Source: Prodigiosinella confusarubida (GTDB lineage: Bacteria > Pseudomonadota > Gammaproteobacteria > Enterobacterales > Enterobacteriaceae). Taken from it: a stretch of 64,000 nt of DNA. Position numbers and translations under genes: made by a program. Position 1 is the first letter of the stretch, and each line of letters starts with the position of its first letter. The notes under the pieces are model-generated. The model was not told the DNA's origin. It saw only the letters and a program-made list of their open reading frames with translations, and did no database searches. The DNA lies in assembly GCF_002847015.1 (NCBI RefSeq), contig NZ_CP025085.1, positions 4,588,001 through 4,652,000 on the forward strand, given 5' to 3'. Positions 51,934-60,284 of this stretch are shown one piece after another.

Positions 51934-52616
51934 ATATTTCTCCGTTGTTGTTTCGATGAATGTAGTATCTGCAGATCGCTTATGACGATCAACCATCAAA
52001 AAGCACGAATTGATCAAGAGGTGGGGTATTTTTAAGCAGATTAAAGATGGGAGTAGCGAGAGCCAGTTGCCGTGGGCTTTGAAGCATTTTTGCAAAAAGT
52101 GCTATTTTTTCGTCTTCCTTGAAGATGCTTGATATTATCATAATTATCAATAAGTTAATTTCACGCAGTTTAAATTCTGTACTATCACCTATTATTCATC
52201 TTGCTTGAGGAAACGAAAAGTCTTGGGTAGGTGTATCACCATCGAATCTTAAATAGGTTATCTCTGACCATAATAGATTTTGATGCTTGTTGTGAGTTGT
52301 GAGTTCAACTCCTCAGCATTAGCGTTATCGATGATTTTAGATCTAAAAAACGATTTATCTTTGGTCAGGTTATCTATTTGGACCCTTTATTGAACCCTTA
52401 ATTAAAAACAAAATAATAATAATCTTTAAAATCATTAATATAAAACAGAAATCACAGAGACCCCAGCAATTTAGACATCGGGTATTACCAGATAAGTTCG
52501 ATGAAGTACGAAAAGCCCGCACGGCACAAGCCTTGCGGGCTTTTTCATGCCCTTCGACATCATCTAATGTCTTGTGACTTCCGGTGCCTTTAGGTACCTA
52601 AATCATGGAGGTACCT
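51934..52616. other. Right-end non-coding stretch of the island
   Basis: No gene is visible. At 52485-52545 the sequence TTACCAGATAAGTTC...AAAAGCCCGC...GCGGGCTTTTT resembles the stretch after ssrA at 35200-35256. The block TAGGTACCTA...AGGTACC (52591-52615) resembles the inverted repeats before the intact integrase. Both suggest this is the left end of a second, decayed element. Confidence 0.55.
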
Positions 52617-52840
52617 ATGGCCCGGTGAACAAAACCGCTCACCGATACAGAGATAAAAAACGCCAAGCCTCAGGGAACAGATTACACGCTACATAATGGC
52701 GATGGCCTGCAACTGCTGATCAAAACCAACGGCAAAAGAGTCTGGCAATACCGCTATTTTCGGCATTTCACCCAAAGGCGAGCAAAACTTACGTTTGGCC
52801 CTTCCCCCGAAGTCACCCTGGCCGATGCCCAGCGCAATTA
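52617..52840 (+). pseudogene. Broken P4-type integrase, N-terminal fragment
   Basis: Reading from ATG at 52617: MAR, a TGA stop at codon 4, then TKPLTDTEIKNAKPQGTDYT, LHNGDGLQLLIK and FGPSPEVTLADAQRNY, the DUF4102 N-terminus of a P4-type integrase. It differs from the intact copy at 35354. It breaks off after about 75 codons exactly at the stop codon of the binding-protein gene on the other strand. A deletion probably joined the two. Confidence 0.9.
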
Positions 52841-53851
52841 TTTGGCACCAAAACAGGCATTAAGCCCAGCCTGGGTATCTTTGCTTGGCAGACCAGGCAT
52901 CGGTTTGTCAGCAATAAGCGTTACGCCGGTGTCAACATATCCAGAAGCTTTCTTGCCGTGTTTGGCATAGGCAACGGCTGCATCAACCCCCATCGCGGCC
53001 ATAGTTAAGGGATATTGCTGCGCCGTGGCGGCAATCTTTCCTTCACGTACGTTGTTTACGCCAGCACATCCGCCATCAACAGATAAAATCATGGCACTTT
53101 TTTCTTTACCAGCCTCCTGTAGTGCTTGATAAGCACCGGCTGCGGCTGGTTCATTGATGGTATAGACAAGATTAATATCAGGATGCGCTTTCAGGCAGTC
53201 GGCCATAACATCATGTCCTTGTTTTTCCGCTCCCTGTGTATAACCGGAGCACAAGATCTCGGGTGCGCCAGACAATTCACTGGAGTCGGCTCCCGCTGCT
53301 TGTAATCCTAAACCTTTCATAAAGCCGTTGTGTCGCCTTGCCCCCACTAAATGCCCCGCCGATAAATCCAGCATGGCTATCTTTAATGGTTGACCAGGAA
53401 AGGTTAAGGGCATCGCCGCCTGAGCATATTGGCCAATCAATTCGCCAGCTTTATAGTTGTCTGTAGCAAATAGTGCATCAACAGCACTGATGGGATCCGT
53501 CGGTGAATCGAGCGCAATGATCTGTACGCCTTGAGCTCGCGCCTGCTCAAGGGCTGGTACAACGGCCTTGGCATCACTTGGGGTGATAAGCAGGGTGGTG
53601 GCTCCAGCAGCCACCATGGATTGAATCGCAATGATCTGCGAAGCGTAATCTTGATCTTCTTTACCCGCAGCGGTTAGCAGTTTCACACCGTGAACCGTCG
53701 CGCCAAGCATGGCACCTTCTTTCATTTTCAAAAAGAATGGGTTGGTATCTGTTTTAGTAATTAAACCGATGGTGATATTAGCATTGCTGCTGGCAAATAC
53801 TGATGAACTCAACATTGCTGCCGCCACGGCAAAAGCGCAGAAAATTTTCAT
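52838..53851 (-). CDS. Periplasmic sugar-type substrate-binding protein, orphan
   Basis: The 337-residue protein of the Peripla_BP_4 (ribose/fructose/xylose-like) class has a signal peptide MKIFCAFAVAAAMLSSSVFA. The two-lobe pattern is visible: ITIGLITKTDTNPFFLKMKEGA, ITPSDAKAVVPALEQA, TNDNYKAGE-like segment ATDNYKAGELIGQYA and SVDGGCAGVNNVREG. No ABC ATPase or permease genes are adjacent. It lies nine bases behind a chemoreceptor gene in the same operon, so it may present a sugar to that receptor. Its 3' end touches the integrase remnant, so permease genes may have been deleted. Confidence 0.88.
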   Translation of the reverse strand: MKIFCAFAVAAAMLSSSVFASSNANITIGLITKTDTNPFFLKMKEGAMLGATVHGVKLLTAAGKEDQDYASQIIAIQSMVAAGATTLLITPSDAKAVVPALEQARAQGVQIIALDSPTDPISAVDALFATDNYKAGELIGQYAQAAMPLTFPGQPLKIAMLDLSAGHLVGARRHNGFMKGLGLQAAGADSSELSGAPEILCSGYTQGAEKQGHDVMADCLKAHPDINLVYTINEPAAAGAYQALQEAGKEKSAMILSVDGGCAGVNNVREGKIAATAQQYPLTMAAMGVDAAVAYAKHGKKASGYVDTGVTLIADKPMPGLPSKDTQAGLNACFGAK

Positions 53852-53860
53852 TAAAATACC

Positions 53861-55468
53861 TTAGCGAATCGCAATTGTCGTGCCGTTGAGATTTCCCGCA
53901 CGGGAGATATCAAACTCAGAGATCCCCTGCAATAATATGTGGGCCTGTTGTTTTAAGCTTTCGGCGGCGGCGGCACTCTGTTCAACCAGAGCGGCATTTT
54001 GCTGCGTTGCCTCGTCCATCTGTACTACCGCTTTGTTAACTTGATCAATTCCGGTGTGCTGTTCGCTTGAAGCCAGGGTAATTTCAGCCATCAGGCTATT
54101 AACACCTTTAACCGCGTTAACCACTTCTTGCATGGTACTGCCAGCCTCATCAACCAACTTAGAACCGATATTAACCCGGTCGACAGACTCGCCAATCAGA
54201 TCTTTAATTTCTTTCGCGGCGGTAGCACTGCGTTGTGCCAGGGTGCGCACTTCGCCAGCGACCACGGCAAAACCCCGGCCTTGCTCACCGGCACGTGCGG
54301 CTTCAACGGCAGCGTTAAGCGCTAAAATGTTAGTTTGGAAGGCGATGCTTTCAATCACATTAATGATTTGAGTGACTTTGCCTGAACTGCTGGCAATTTC
54401 ATGCATAGTGCTAACGACGCGCTCAACAACGGTGCCACCGCGCTGTGCCACTTGTGAAGCATCATTTGCCATTAGATTACCCTGGTGTGCATTGTCGGCA
54501 TTGTGTTTAACGGTGGCGGTCAGTTGCTCCATGCTGGCAGAGGTCTGTTCTAGTGAGGAGGCCTGTGCTTCAGTGCGACGGCTCAAATCCTCATTACCCA
54601 TGGTAATTTCGGTTGAAGCGGTAACGATACTTTCCGCAGAAACAGCGACCTGGCTGACTAACTGATACAGTTTCTCCTGCATCTCCCCAATCGCTGCCAG
54701 CACGCTTCCCTGTGGCGCGGTTTTTGCCCCTGTAACCTGACTGAGATCGCCACTGGCAATACGCTGGACCACTTGACCTAAAACTGCCGGCTCTTCTCCC
54801 AGAGCGCGAATCAGAGCACGGATAATAATCCACCCCAAAATAACCGCCAGACTCAAAGCAACCAGGCTGATAATAATAAAAATCAAGCGGGTTTGCTGAT
54901 AAGCACGTTGAGCGGTATCCAGGCTCTCTTTGGCTTGTTGTTTACTGTACTTCAGATATTGATCGGCAGTATTCAGTAAGGTGATTAATTGAGGCCGTAG
55001 TTCACGGTTCATACGGTCAATAGCTTCGGCCTTTTTCTCATCAAGCGCCAGTTCTACAATGTGTTGAGCAATGGGCTGATAAGCCTCTTCAGCTTTGAAT
55101 ATCGCGGCCACAAAATTGCGATCTTTGTCTGTCACATCAGAGTGTTGTGCAATTGCTGCTTGTAGCTGGGCTATCGCTGCGGTTGTTCTCTCTTCAGCGG
55201 CTGCAACCTGTTTTTTACCCGCTTCGATATCAGCGGCCTCACTGACCAGCACCAGCCCATAGATATTCAGTGAACTGTCTTTGACGCCACTGAGGATCAA
55301 ATTGACCAAAGATTCACGCGCAGAGACTTGCTGGACATGAGTCTTGAATCTGTCGTTAGCTTTGCCCAGGGAATTCACGGAGAGGACGGCGACAGCCAGG
55401 ACAATCGCAACTAAAATCCCAAACCCCAGAGTAAGCTGGGTACGTACTGTTGCATTTTTAAATTGCAT
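53861..55468 (-). CDS. Methyl-accepting chemotaxis protein
   Basis: This 535-residue chemoreceptor has a membrane helix at about 12-33, a periplasmic four-helix-bundle domain (about 34-190), a second membrane helix (about 192-213), HAMP and a signalling domain. The kinase-contact tip is IAFQTNILALNAAVEAARAGEQGRGFAVVA. The start at 55468 (MQFKNATVRTQL) behind GGAG is preferred over the frame to 55546. The C-terminus lacks an NWETF-like CheR tether. It is cotranscribed with the downstream binding protein. Confidence 0.92.
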   Translation of the reverse strand: MQFKNATVRTQLTLGFGILVAIVLAVAVLSVNSLGKANDRFKTHVQQVSARESLVNLILSGVKDSSLNIYGLVLVSEAADIEAGKKQVAAAEERTTAAIAQLQAAIAQHSDVTDKDRNFVAAIFKAEEAYQPIAQHIVELALDEKKAEAIDRMNRELRPQLITLLNTADQYLKYSKQQAKESLDTAQRAYQQTRLIFIIISLVALSLAVILGWIIIRALIRALGEEPAVLGQVVQRIASGDLSQVTGAKTAPQGSVLAAIGEMQEKLYQLVSQVAVSAESIVTASTEITMGNEDLSRRTEAQASSLEQTSASMEQLTATVKHNADNAHQGNLMANDASQVAQRGGTVVERVVSTMHEIASSSGKVTQIINVIESIAFQTNILALNAAVEAARAGEQGRGFAVVAGEVRTLAQRSATAAKEIKDLIGESVDRVNIGSKLVDEAGSTMQEVVNAVKGVNSLMAEITLASSEQHTGIDQVNKAVVQMDEATQQNAALVEQSAAAAESLKQQAHILLQGISEFDISRAGNLNGTTIAIR

Positions 55469-55879
55469 GAATTTCACTCCCAAGTATTGCGGTTTAAAAG
55501 GCACATCAATTACACTAAAATGATTATTAATAACATTAAAAATCAAATACTTGGTTTTATTTTGGCTAAAGATCCTTGATTAAATAATCGGGATGAAAAC
55601 CGCTTAAAGGATAGCCAAACTGACCGTCTCAGACGATGAAAGCTCTGTAAGTAAATTAACGGCGTGCAGGAGAAAAACTTGATGGCTATAACCACAATGT
55701 ATGGGTAGTTAGTTAAACAATGTGATGGGGTCTACTATTTGTATTAATGCTGAGCGGAGGAAAGTTTTATCCCGAGCCCACGCGAGCGTTGATCAGACGA
55801 GAGCTTCGTCTGGGTCGATGGGCTCGTAACAAATACAGTGGATGTCACCTTGGTATGAGCGACATGCCTCATCTTCTAG
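55469..55879. other. Intergenic region with a two-level hairpin
   Basis: No gene is present. At 55773-55826 an outer repeat CGAGCCCA / TGGGCTCG encloses an inner hairpin CAGACGA-GAGC-TCGTCTG (55794-55811). No U run follows, so it is not a classic terminator; it may be an RNA structure or a repetitive extragenic element. Confidence 0.6.
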
Positions 55880-56443
55880 TTAACTCCGATAGTTAAGCAT
55901 GCAACGATAAACCCAGGCGGGAGGTATATTTTTTAAAACACGCGTGCGTTCCCAGATAAAGTAACGGGACAGATCCTGTTGGGTCAGCGACGTGTATTGA
56001 AACTGAATAAAAACGCCATCAGGAGTAAGTGACTCCCGCACAGCGGAGAGAACAGCATCACGAACGCTCACCGGGAGAGACAGCAATGGCAGGCCGGAAA
56101 AAATTACGTCATATTTCCCAGCAAGATATTCAGCGGAACAAGGACGGACTTTCAACCGGGGATCATCAATCGCCCGCAACTTTATCAACAGAGATGGACT
56201 AATTTCAAACGCATCCAGTCTGGCCTGTGGCTGCATACGAGACAGCAAAATGCGAGTCAAGACGCCATCTCCGGCGCCTAATTCAGCAATAGCCATAGCA
56301 GAAGACCAGTTGGCTCCCTCAGCCATGGTATTACACAGAGTGATAGAGGACGGGGTCAAACTGCCCATGCTGCGAGGATGTTTAATGAACTGGTGAACAA
56401 AGTGTGCTTTAGAACGCATCAGGTTAAAAGTAGTTGCCAACAT
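55880..56443 (-). CDS. Phospholipid N-methyltransferase-like SAM methyltransferase
   Basis: The start at 56443 (MLATTFNLMRSKAHFVHQF) behind AGGAG gives 187 residues. The fold is class I methyltransferase, with the SAM motif AIAELGAGDGVLTRILL and ARLDAFEISPSLL. The N-terminal FVHQFIKHPRSMGSLTPSS is typical of the COG3963 phospholipid methyltransferase group related to rRNA dimethylases (KsgA-like). The real substrate is not known. It is last in the minus-strand series after a two-component system and two envelope-lipid genes. Confidence 0.75.
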   Translation of the reverse strand: MLATTFNLMRSKAHFVHQFIKHPRSMGSLTPSSITLCNTMAEGANWSSAMAIAELGAGDGVLTRILLSRMQPQARLDAFEISPSLLIKLRAIDDPRLKVRPCSAEYLAGKYDVIFSGLPLLSLPVSVRDAVLSAVRESLTPDGVFIQFQYTSLTQQDLSRYFIWERTRVLKNIPPAWVYRCMLNYRS

Positions 56444-56562
56444 ACATTCTCCTTTCCACGGTTTTTTGTCATACACCGAGCCTACCGCGAATTTCTTAAC
56501 GTTTTCTTAAAGCTCAAAAGTTATCAGCATTTGATTTATATCTTGGTCAGGTAGAGAGCCAA

Positions 56563-57909
56563 TCACTGAAAGGGGAAACGTATTTGCACACAGAGTCCTT
56601 GCTCTCCCGCTCCTGAGCCAAGTGATACGCTTGCCCGGTGACATTCAGCAATACGCTTTACTATGGATAATCCCAGCCCACTTCCCGCGATGTTCTGATT
56701 ATGAGCACGATAAAATCGCTCAAGCACCAGTGCTCGTTCGTTTTTCGGAATACCCGGACCAGTATCGCAGACTGACAGCACAACCCCTCCCTCATCCTGA
56801 TAAACAGCAAGGTCGACTTGACCATGCTGAGGCGTGTAACGGAGCGCATTGCTGACCAGATTACTGAGCAAAATATGCAAAGCCTCAGGATCCCCCGTTA
56901 CGGTAATTTTCTCATCGGTAATTAGCCCCAGATCTATTGCCTTGATTTCGGAACTCAGTAAGTTTTCAATAATTACAGTCCGGCACAGTGATAGCAAATC
57001 AACGGAACACTGCGATGCCAGAGCATCGGGTTCAAGCCTTGCCAGGGCCAATAACTGTTGTACAAGGTGGGAAAATCGCTCAACACCATTCTGAAGTTCC
57101 GCCAAAGCCAGCTGGCGTTCCTGTTCGTTACCAGCTTGCTGCGCCAGTTGATTCTGAATACCTATTGCCATTGCCGGTGTCCGCAATTCATGGGCAGCAT
57201 CGGCGATAAAATTTTTCTGCATAGTAAAGGCCTGGTCCAGCCGTTGTAACAGGTCATTAATCCTGTATACCAGTGGCTCAACCTCTTCCGGCAATGACTC
57301 GGGAACAATCGGCGTCAGACTGTTGACATCGCGTCTGCCCAGTTCCTCTCCAATTTTCCCCAGGGGTTTTAACCCATAGCTAATACCAAACCACAAAAAC
57401 AGTGCTAATAATGGAAGCAATGAAAGAACCGGCCAGAACAGATGGATTGATAAACCTGCCAAGGCTTCCCATCGTGCGTTCTGTGCCTGGGCTACGCGAA
57501 TGACCTGGTTGCCTCGACGCTCAACAAAGGTATGCCATGTTTGTCCCAGAAAAACGATATTCTGCAACCCTTCGCCCTTTGGGGCCGGAGGTGTCAGTGA
57601 AGGGGCCGTTGAAAACACCATTTTGTCCTGACTCCATACCTGTAGCAGGACTTTGTCTTCATCAACTTTTTTCTTATGTTTTACTTTGCTAAGGAAAGCA
57701 ACTTGTGCATCTCCGGAGATGCTGGTGTGTTCTGCAATGTAGCGCATTTGATCATTCAGCAGATCATTCAGCTCACTGGAGGCTCCCCAGTACGTACCAA
57801 TACTCGCCAACACACCGGCAAAAAATGTTGCCGGGAGTAACCATAACAGCAACCGACGGCGAAGGGATTTCATGAACCACAGATGGAGCCGACGAATCCA
57901 GACTTTCAT
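56563..57909 (-). CDS. Sensor histidine kinase, QseC/PmrB-like
   Basis: The 448-residue membrane kinase has a first membrane helix at about 18-40 and a periplasmic domain of about 110 residues. A second helix (about 153-176) is followed by HAMP, phospho-acceptor His240 in ADAAHELRTPAMA, and an ATPase domain with NALRYTP, DTGPGIP and GSGLGLSIVKR. The start overlaps the regulator stop by four bases (ATGA), so they are coupled. Neighbours suggest it senses cell-envelope stress or cationic peptides. That is an inference. Confidence 0.87.
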   Translation of the reverse strand: MKVWIRRLHLWFMKSLRRRLLLWLLPATFFAGVLASIGTYWGASSELNDLLNDQMRYIAEHTSISGDAQVAFLSKVKHKKKVDEDKVLLQVWSQDKMVFSTAPSLTPPAPKGEGLQNIVFLGQTWHTFVERRGNQVIRVAQAQNARWEALAGLSIHLFWPVLSLLPLLALFLWFGISYGLKPLGKIGEELGRRDVNSLTPIVPESLPEEVEPLVYRINDLLQRLDQAFTMQKNFIADAAHELRTPAMAIGIQNQLAQQAGNEQERQLALAELQNGVERFSHLVQQLLALARLEPDALASQCSVDLLSLCRTVIIENLLSSEIKAIDLGLITDEKITVTGDPEALHILLSNLVSNALRYTPQHGQVDLAVYQDEGGVVLSVCDTGPGIPKNERALVLERFYRAHNQNIAGSGLGLSIVKRIAECHRASVSLGSGAGEQGLCVQIRFPFQ

Positions 57910-58568
57910 TTTCCTTCACCAATGCGATAACCCACTCCACGTATGGTGCGGATCACCTCAGGGCTGAGCCTTTTACGCAGATTGGAAATATGCACTTCGA
58001 TCACATTGCTGCTTAACTCCTCCCCCCACCCATACAGGCGATCTTCCAACTGCTCGCGAGACAAGACCGCATAAGGTTCACGCATCAGTTCATGTAAGAT
58101 CGCAAATTCTCTGACGGATAAACTGACTTGCTGATCATGAAACCATATCAGATGACGCACGGGATCAAGTCTTATCGCGCCTACAACCAGTTCGGTCTTT
58201 GCCCTGCCTGACTGGCGACGACATACCGCATTAATACGTGCTAGCAGCTCTTCCAGAGCGAACGGCTTCACGATGTAATCGTCAGCGCCGTTATTGAGCC
58301 CATTGACCCTGTCACTCAGCGCATCTCGGGCGGTAATGATGATCGCAGGAAGCACTTCGTTATGGAGCCGTAGCGTTTTGAGCACTGACATTCCATCCTG
58401 CTTTGGCAGTCCAAGGTCAAGCAGCAAGAGTGCATAAGGGGTTGTTTCCAATGCGAGAACGGCTGCTCTGCCGTCTTGAACCCAGTCTACTGTGTAGCCA
58501 CTCTTTTTCAGACCCTGTTGTAACCCTTTGCCCACCATAGGATCATCTTCTACCAGAAGTAATCGCAT
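57906..58568 (-). CDS. OmpR-family response regulator, QseB/PmrA-like
   Basis: The 220-residue regulator has phospho-acceptor Asp51 in LLLDLGLPKQDG, Lys101 in DDYIVKPFALEELLARINA and a C-terminal winged helix ending IRTIRGVGYRIGEGK. It is the first gene of the kinase operon. It lies about 94 bases downstream of the DedA gene on the same strand, so all may be one transcription unit. It probably also controls the flanking lipid genes. Confidence 0.88.
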   Translation of the reverse strand: MRLLLVEDDPMVGKGLQQGLKKSGYTVDWVQDGRAAVLALETTPYALLLLDLGLPKQDGMSVLKTLRLHNEVLPAIIITARDALSDRVNGLNNGADDYIVKPFALEELLARINAVCRRQSGRAKTELVVGAIRLDPVRHLIWFHDQQVSLSVREFAILHELMREPYAVLSREQLEDRLYGWGEELSSNVIEVHISNLRKRLSPEVIRTIRGVGYRIGEGK

Positions 58569-58661
58569 ACGTTGTCTATCCTTCTTTATTGAGCGAAACC
58601 GCTAATGCTCAACCAGATGCTCATCGCGAAAAGGATCCGCTGCTATTGCGTTCTCTTCCGA

Positions 58662-59327
58662 CTATTTATTGATTTGCCTCCGTTTGCGCCAGACCAAAAG
58701 AGTAGCGGTAACCACGCCGGCAACCAGAAAAACACCCGGTAAGATGATGAGTATTTCCATAACCAAATTACTGTGATGGGGTAGTTTCGGGATAGCGGTA
58801 ATCATGCCCCCAAGCTTGGTCATGATATAAACCCATACCAGTGCACCTAGCCAATTATATAGCTGGAAACGAGAATGGCTTAATGTGGACATTCCGGCAA
58901 GCAAAGGGAGCAGCGTTCTGACAAATCCCAGAAATCGGCCAAACAGCAATGCAAGCAATCCATATCGACTGAACAACATATGCGCTCGCTGATGATATCG
59001 GGATGGACTATGTGCTAACCACCGCTGTACCCGCGGCATACTGTGCAACCATTTTCCTTGCAGATAACTCAACCAGTAACCCATTGCCGAGGCGATAACA
59101 AGTAACGGGAATGTCGGAAAGAAAGGAAGTACACCTCTGGATATCAGTGCACCAGCAAGTATTAAAAGAGTATCGCCGGGTAAAAATGACAACGGTAAAA
59201 AACCATTTTCCAGAAGTATGGCGATAAACAGTACGATACTGATACCCCACATCATTCCTGGATGGCTTAATGCTGTAACATCATTAGCCAGCAGGGCATG
59301 CAGAATATGATTCAGTGTCTCACTCAT
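58662..59327 (-). CDS. DedA family membrane protein (VTT domain)
   Basis: DedA proteins of enterobacteria support membrane potential and antibiotic resistance, and members of the family have been identified as undecaprenyl-phosphate translocases. The 221-residue protein has the typical motifs LLENGFLPLSFLPGDTLLILAG (acidic residues in the first re-entrant region) and GRFLGFVRTLLPLLAG (essential arginines), and four or more hydrophobic segments. It is 24 bases downstream of a PAP2 phosphatase that likely makes undecaprenyl phosphate, which fits that activity. Confidence 0.88.
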   Translation of the reverse strand: MSETLNHILHALLANDVTALSHPGMMWGISIVLFIAILLENGFLPLSFLPGDTLLILAGALISRGVLPFFPTFPLLVIASAMGYWLSYLQGKWLHSMPRVQRWLAHSPSRYHQRAHMLFSRYGLLALLFGRFLGFVRTLLPLLAGMSTLSHSRFQLYNWLGALVWVYIMTKLGGMITAIPKLPHHSNLVMEILIILPGVFLVAGVVTATLLVWRKRRQINK

Positions 59328-59351
59328 CAGATTCTCCCCGCGAGAAAAGTA

Positions 59352-59945
59352 TCATTGCGGCGTAAATCTTTTTGGGAGCCAAAAGAAAAGTTTTGCGCTG
59401 ATGGCCGCGCATAATGTTGTCAACGCGTCTCCCCACCATTTCCATAATGTAAATGCAATCCCATACGCCAGTACCGAAACAACGGCAGCGCCAACCATAT
59501 CCATTGGGAAATGTACACCTAGAAATACCCGAGCCCAGGCAGCGAACAGCGCCAGAGTCATAACAATACTGCCGGTAATCTTTGCGCGAGACATGAACAA
59601 TGATAAACCTGCACTGATAAGCAAGGTTGCATGATCACTGGGGAAGGAATTATCTGGTGTGTGATGAATCCAGGTATAGCCGAGTGAGATCATAAAAGGG
59701 CGAGGATGGAAATAAAATAGTCCGCTCAGAGCACCAAGACCTAAGGCAATCTCGATAGTCAATGCACAAAACAAAGCCTGCCGACGCCCTGTTTCCCCAG
59801 TAAAGAACCATAGCCAAAGTAGCAGCACTGGAATGAAAAAAATCGTACCGTCGGCGCAAAATCGTGCAAAGGTGATGATCCCTTCAGGGGTACCGGGTTG
59901 AGCATTAATGGATAAAAACCAGGCGCGATTTAGTGTTTCAAACAT
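59352..59945 (-). CDS. PAP2-type undecaprenyl-diphosphate phosphatase (YbjG/BcrC-like)
   Basis: This membrane phosphatase recycles the cell-wall lipid carrier by cutting undecaprenyl diphosphate. The PAP2 motifs are FYFHPRPF (motif 1), NSFPSDHATL (motif 2, catalytic His) and ARVFLGVHFPMDMVG (motif 3). The protein has about 197 residues and six hydrophobic stretches, and resembles E. coli YbjG in its FETLNRAWFLSINAQPGT start. The ATG at 59957 is an alternative. It is the first gene of the minus-strand lipid cluster. Confidence 0.85.
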   Translation of the reverse strand: MFETLNRAWFLSINAQPGTPEGIITFARFCADGTIFFIPVLLLWLWFFTGETGRRQALFCALTIEIALGLGALSGLFYFHPRPFMISLGYTWIHHTPDNSFPSDHATLLISAGLSLFMSRAKITGSIVMTLALFAAWARVFLGVHFPMDMVGAAVVSVLAYGIAFTLWKWWGDALTTLCAAISAKLFFWLPKRFTPQ

Positions 59946-60009
59946 AATGCAGTGCATATCCGTTCAGTTTACGTTGAACCGATTATCGCGACATTACCTT
60001 AAGATAGGC

Positions 60010-60183
60010 TTAAACGGGGTAAACCAATTTAGCCCACTTTGTTACCCGTTCGCACTTGATGAAATTGCGTAGCGGGCCGGAAACCACCGGGAAGTGATCC
60101 TTATAGGCACAGACACTCGCTGCCATATGCATATGGAGGCTCCTTTGGCCTCGCCGGATCAATTCCGATAGAAACGTGGACAT
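60010..60183 (-). CDS. Doubtful 57-codon reading frame
   Basis: In the 340-base gap upstream of the PAP2 gene an open frame begins MSTFLSELIRRGQRSLHMHM behind ACAGG and ends KWAKLVYPV. Codon use looks plausible, but I know no family and it is short. It could be a small protein or a leftover fragment. The rest of the gap 59958-60284 shows nothing else. Confidence 0.25.
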   Translation of the reverse strand: MSTFLSELIRRGQRSLHMHMAASVCAYKDHFPVVSGPLRNFIKCERVTKWAKLVYPV

Positions 60184-60284
60184 CCTGTCGAGGTCGTCTC
60201 ACTGCCCCACGTTGGGTAAGTTGCATCCGCAGAGGAACCACAAACAGAGTGAGTAGATAGCTGCCGGACCATCATCTTCGCGTA

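Larger units (their letters stand above)
35189..52840. mobile_element. Genomic island at ssrA: integrative mobilisable element with retron cargo
   Basis: The island begins right after the tmRNA 3' end with a P4-type integrase. It carries AT-rich accessory genes unlike the flanking backbone, a MOBQ relaxase with MobC-like partners and a candidate oriT, AlpA, a retron and several unknown genes. There is no type IV secretion or coupling protein gene, so it would need a helper to transfer. I could not find a clean copy of the tmRNA 3' end at the right side. The right limit is placed at the broken integrase ending at about 52840, which directly abuts the binding-protein gene. Confidence 0.8.

Noticed and set aside
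52310-52330. tRNA T-arm-like GAGTTCAACTC near the right end of the island
   Set aside because: No acceptor, D-arm or anticodon arm fits around it, and it does not match the ssrA 3' end.
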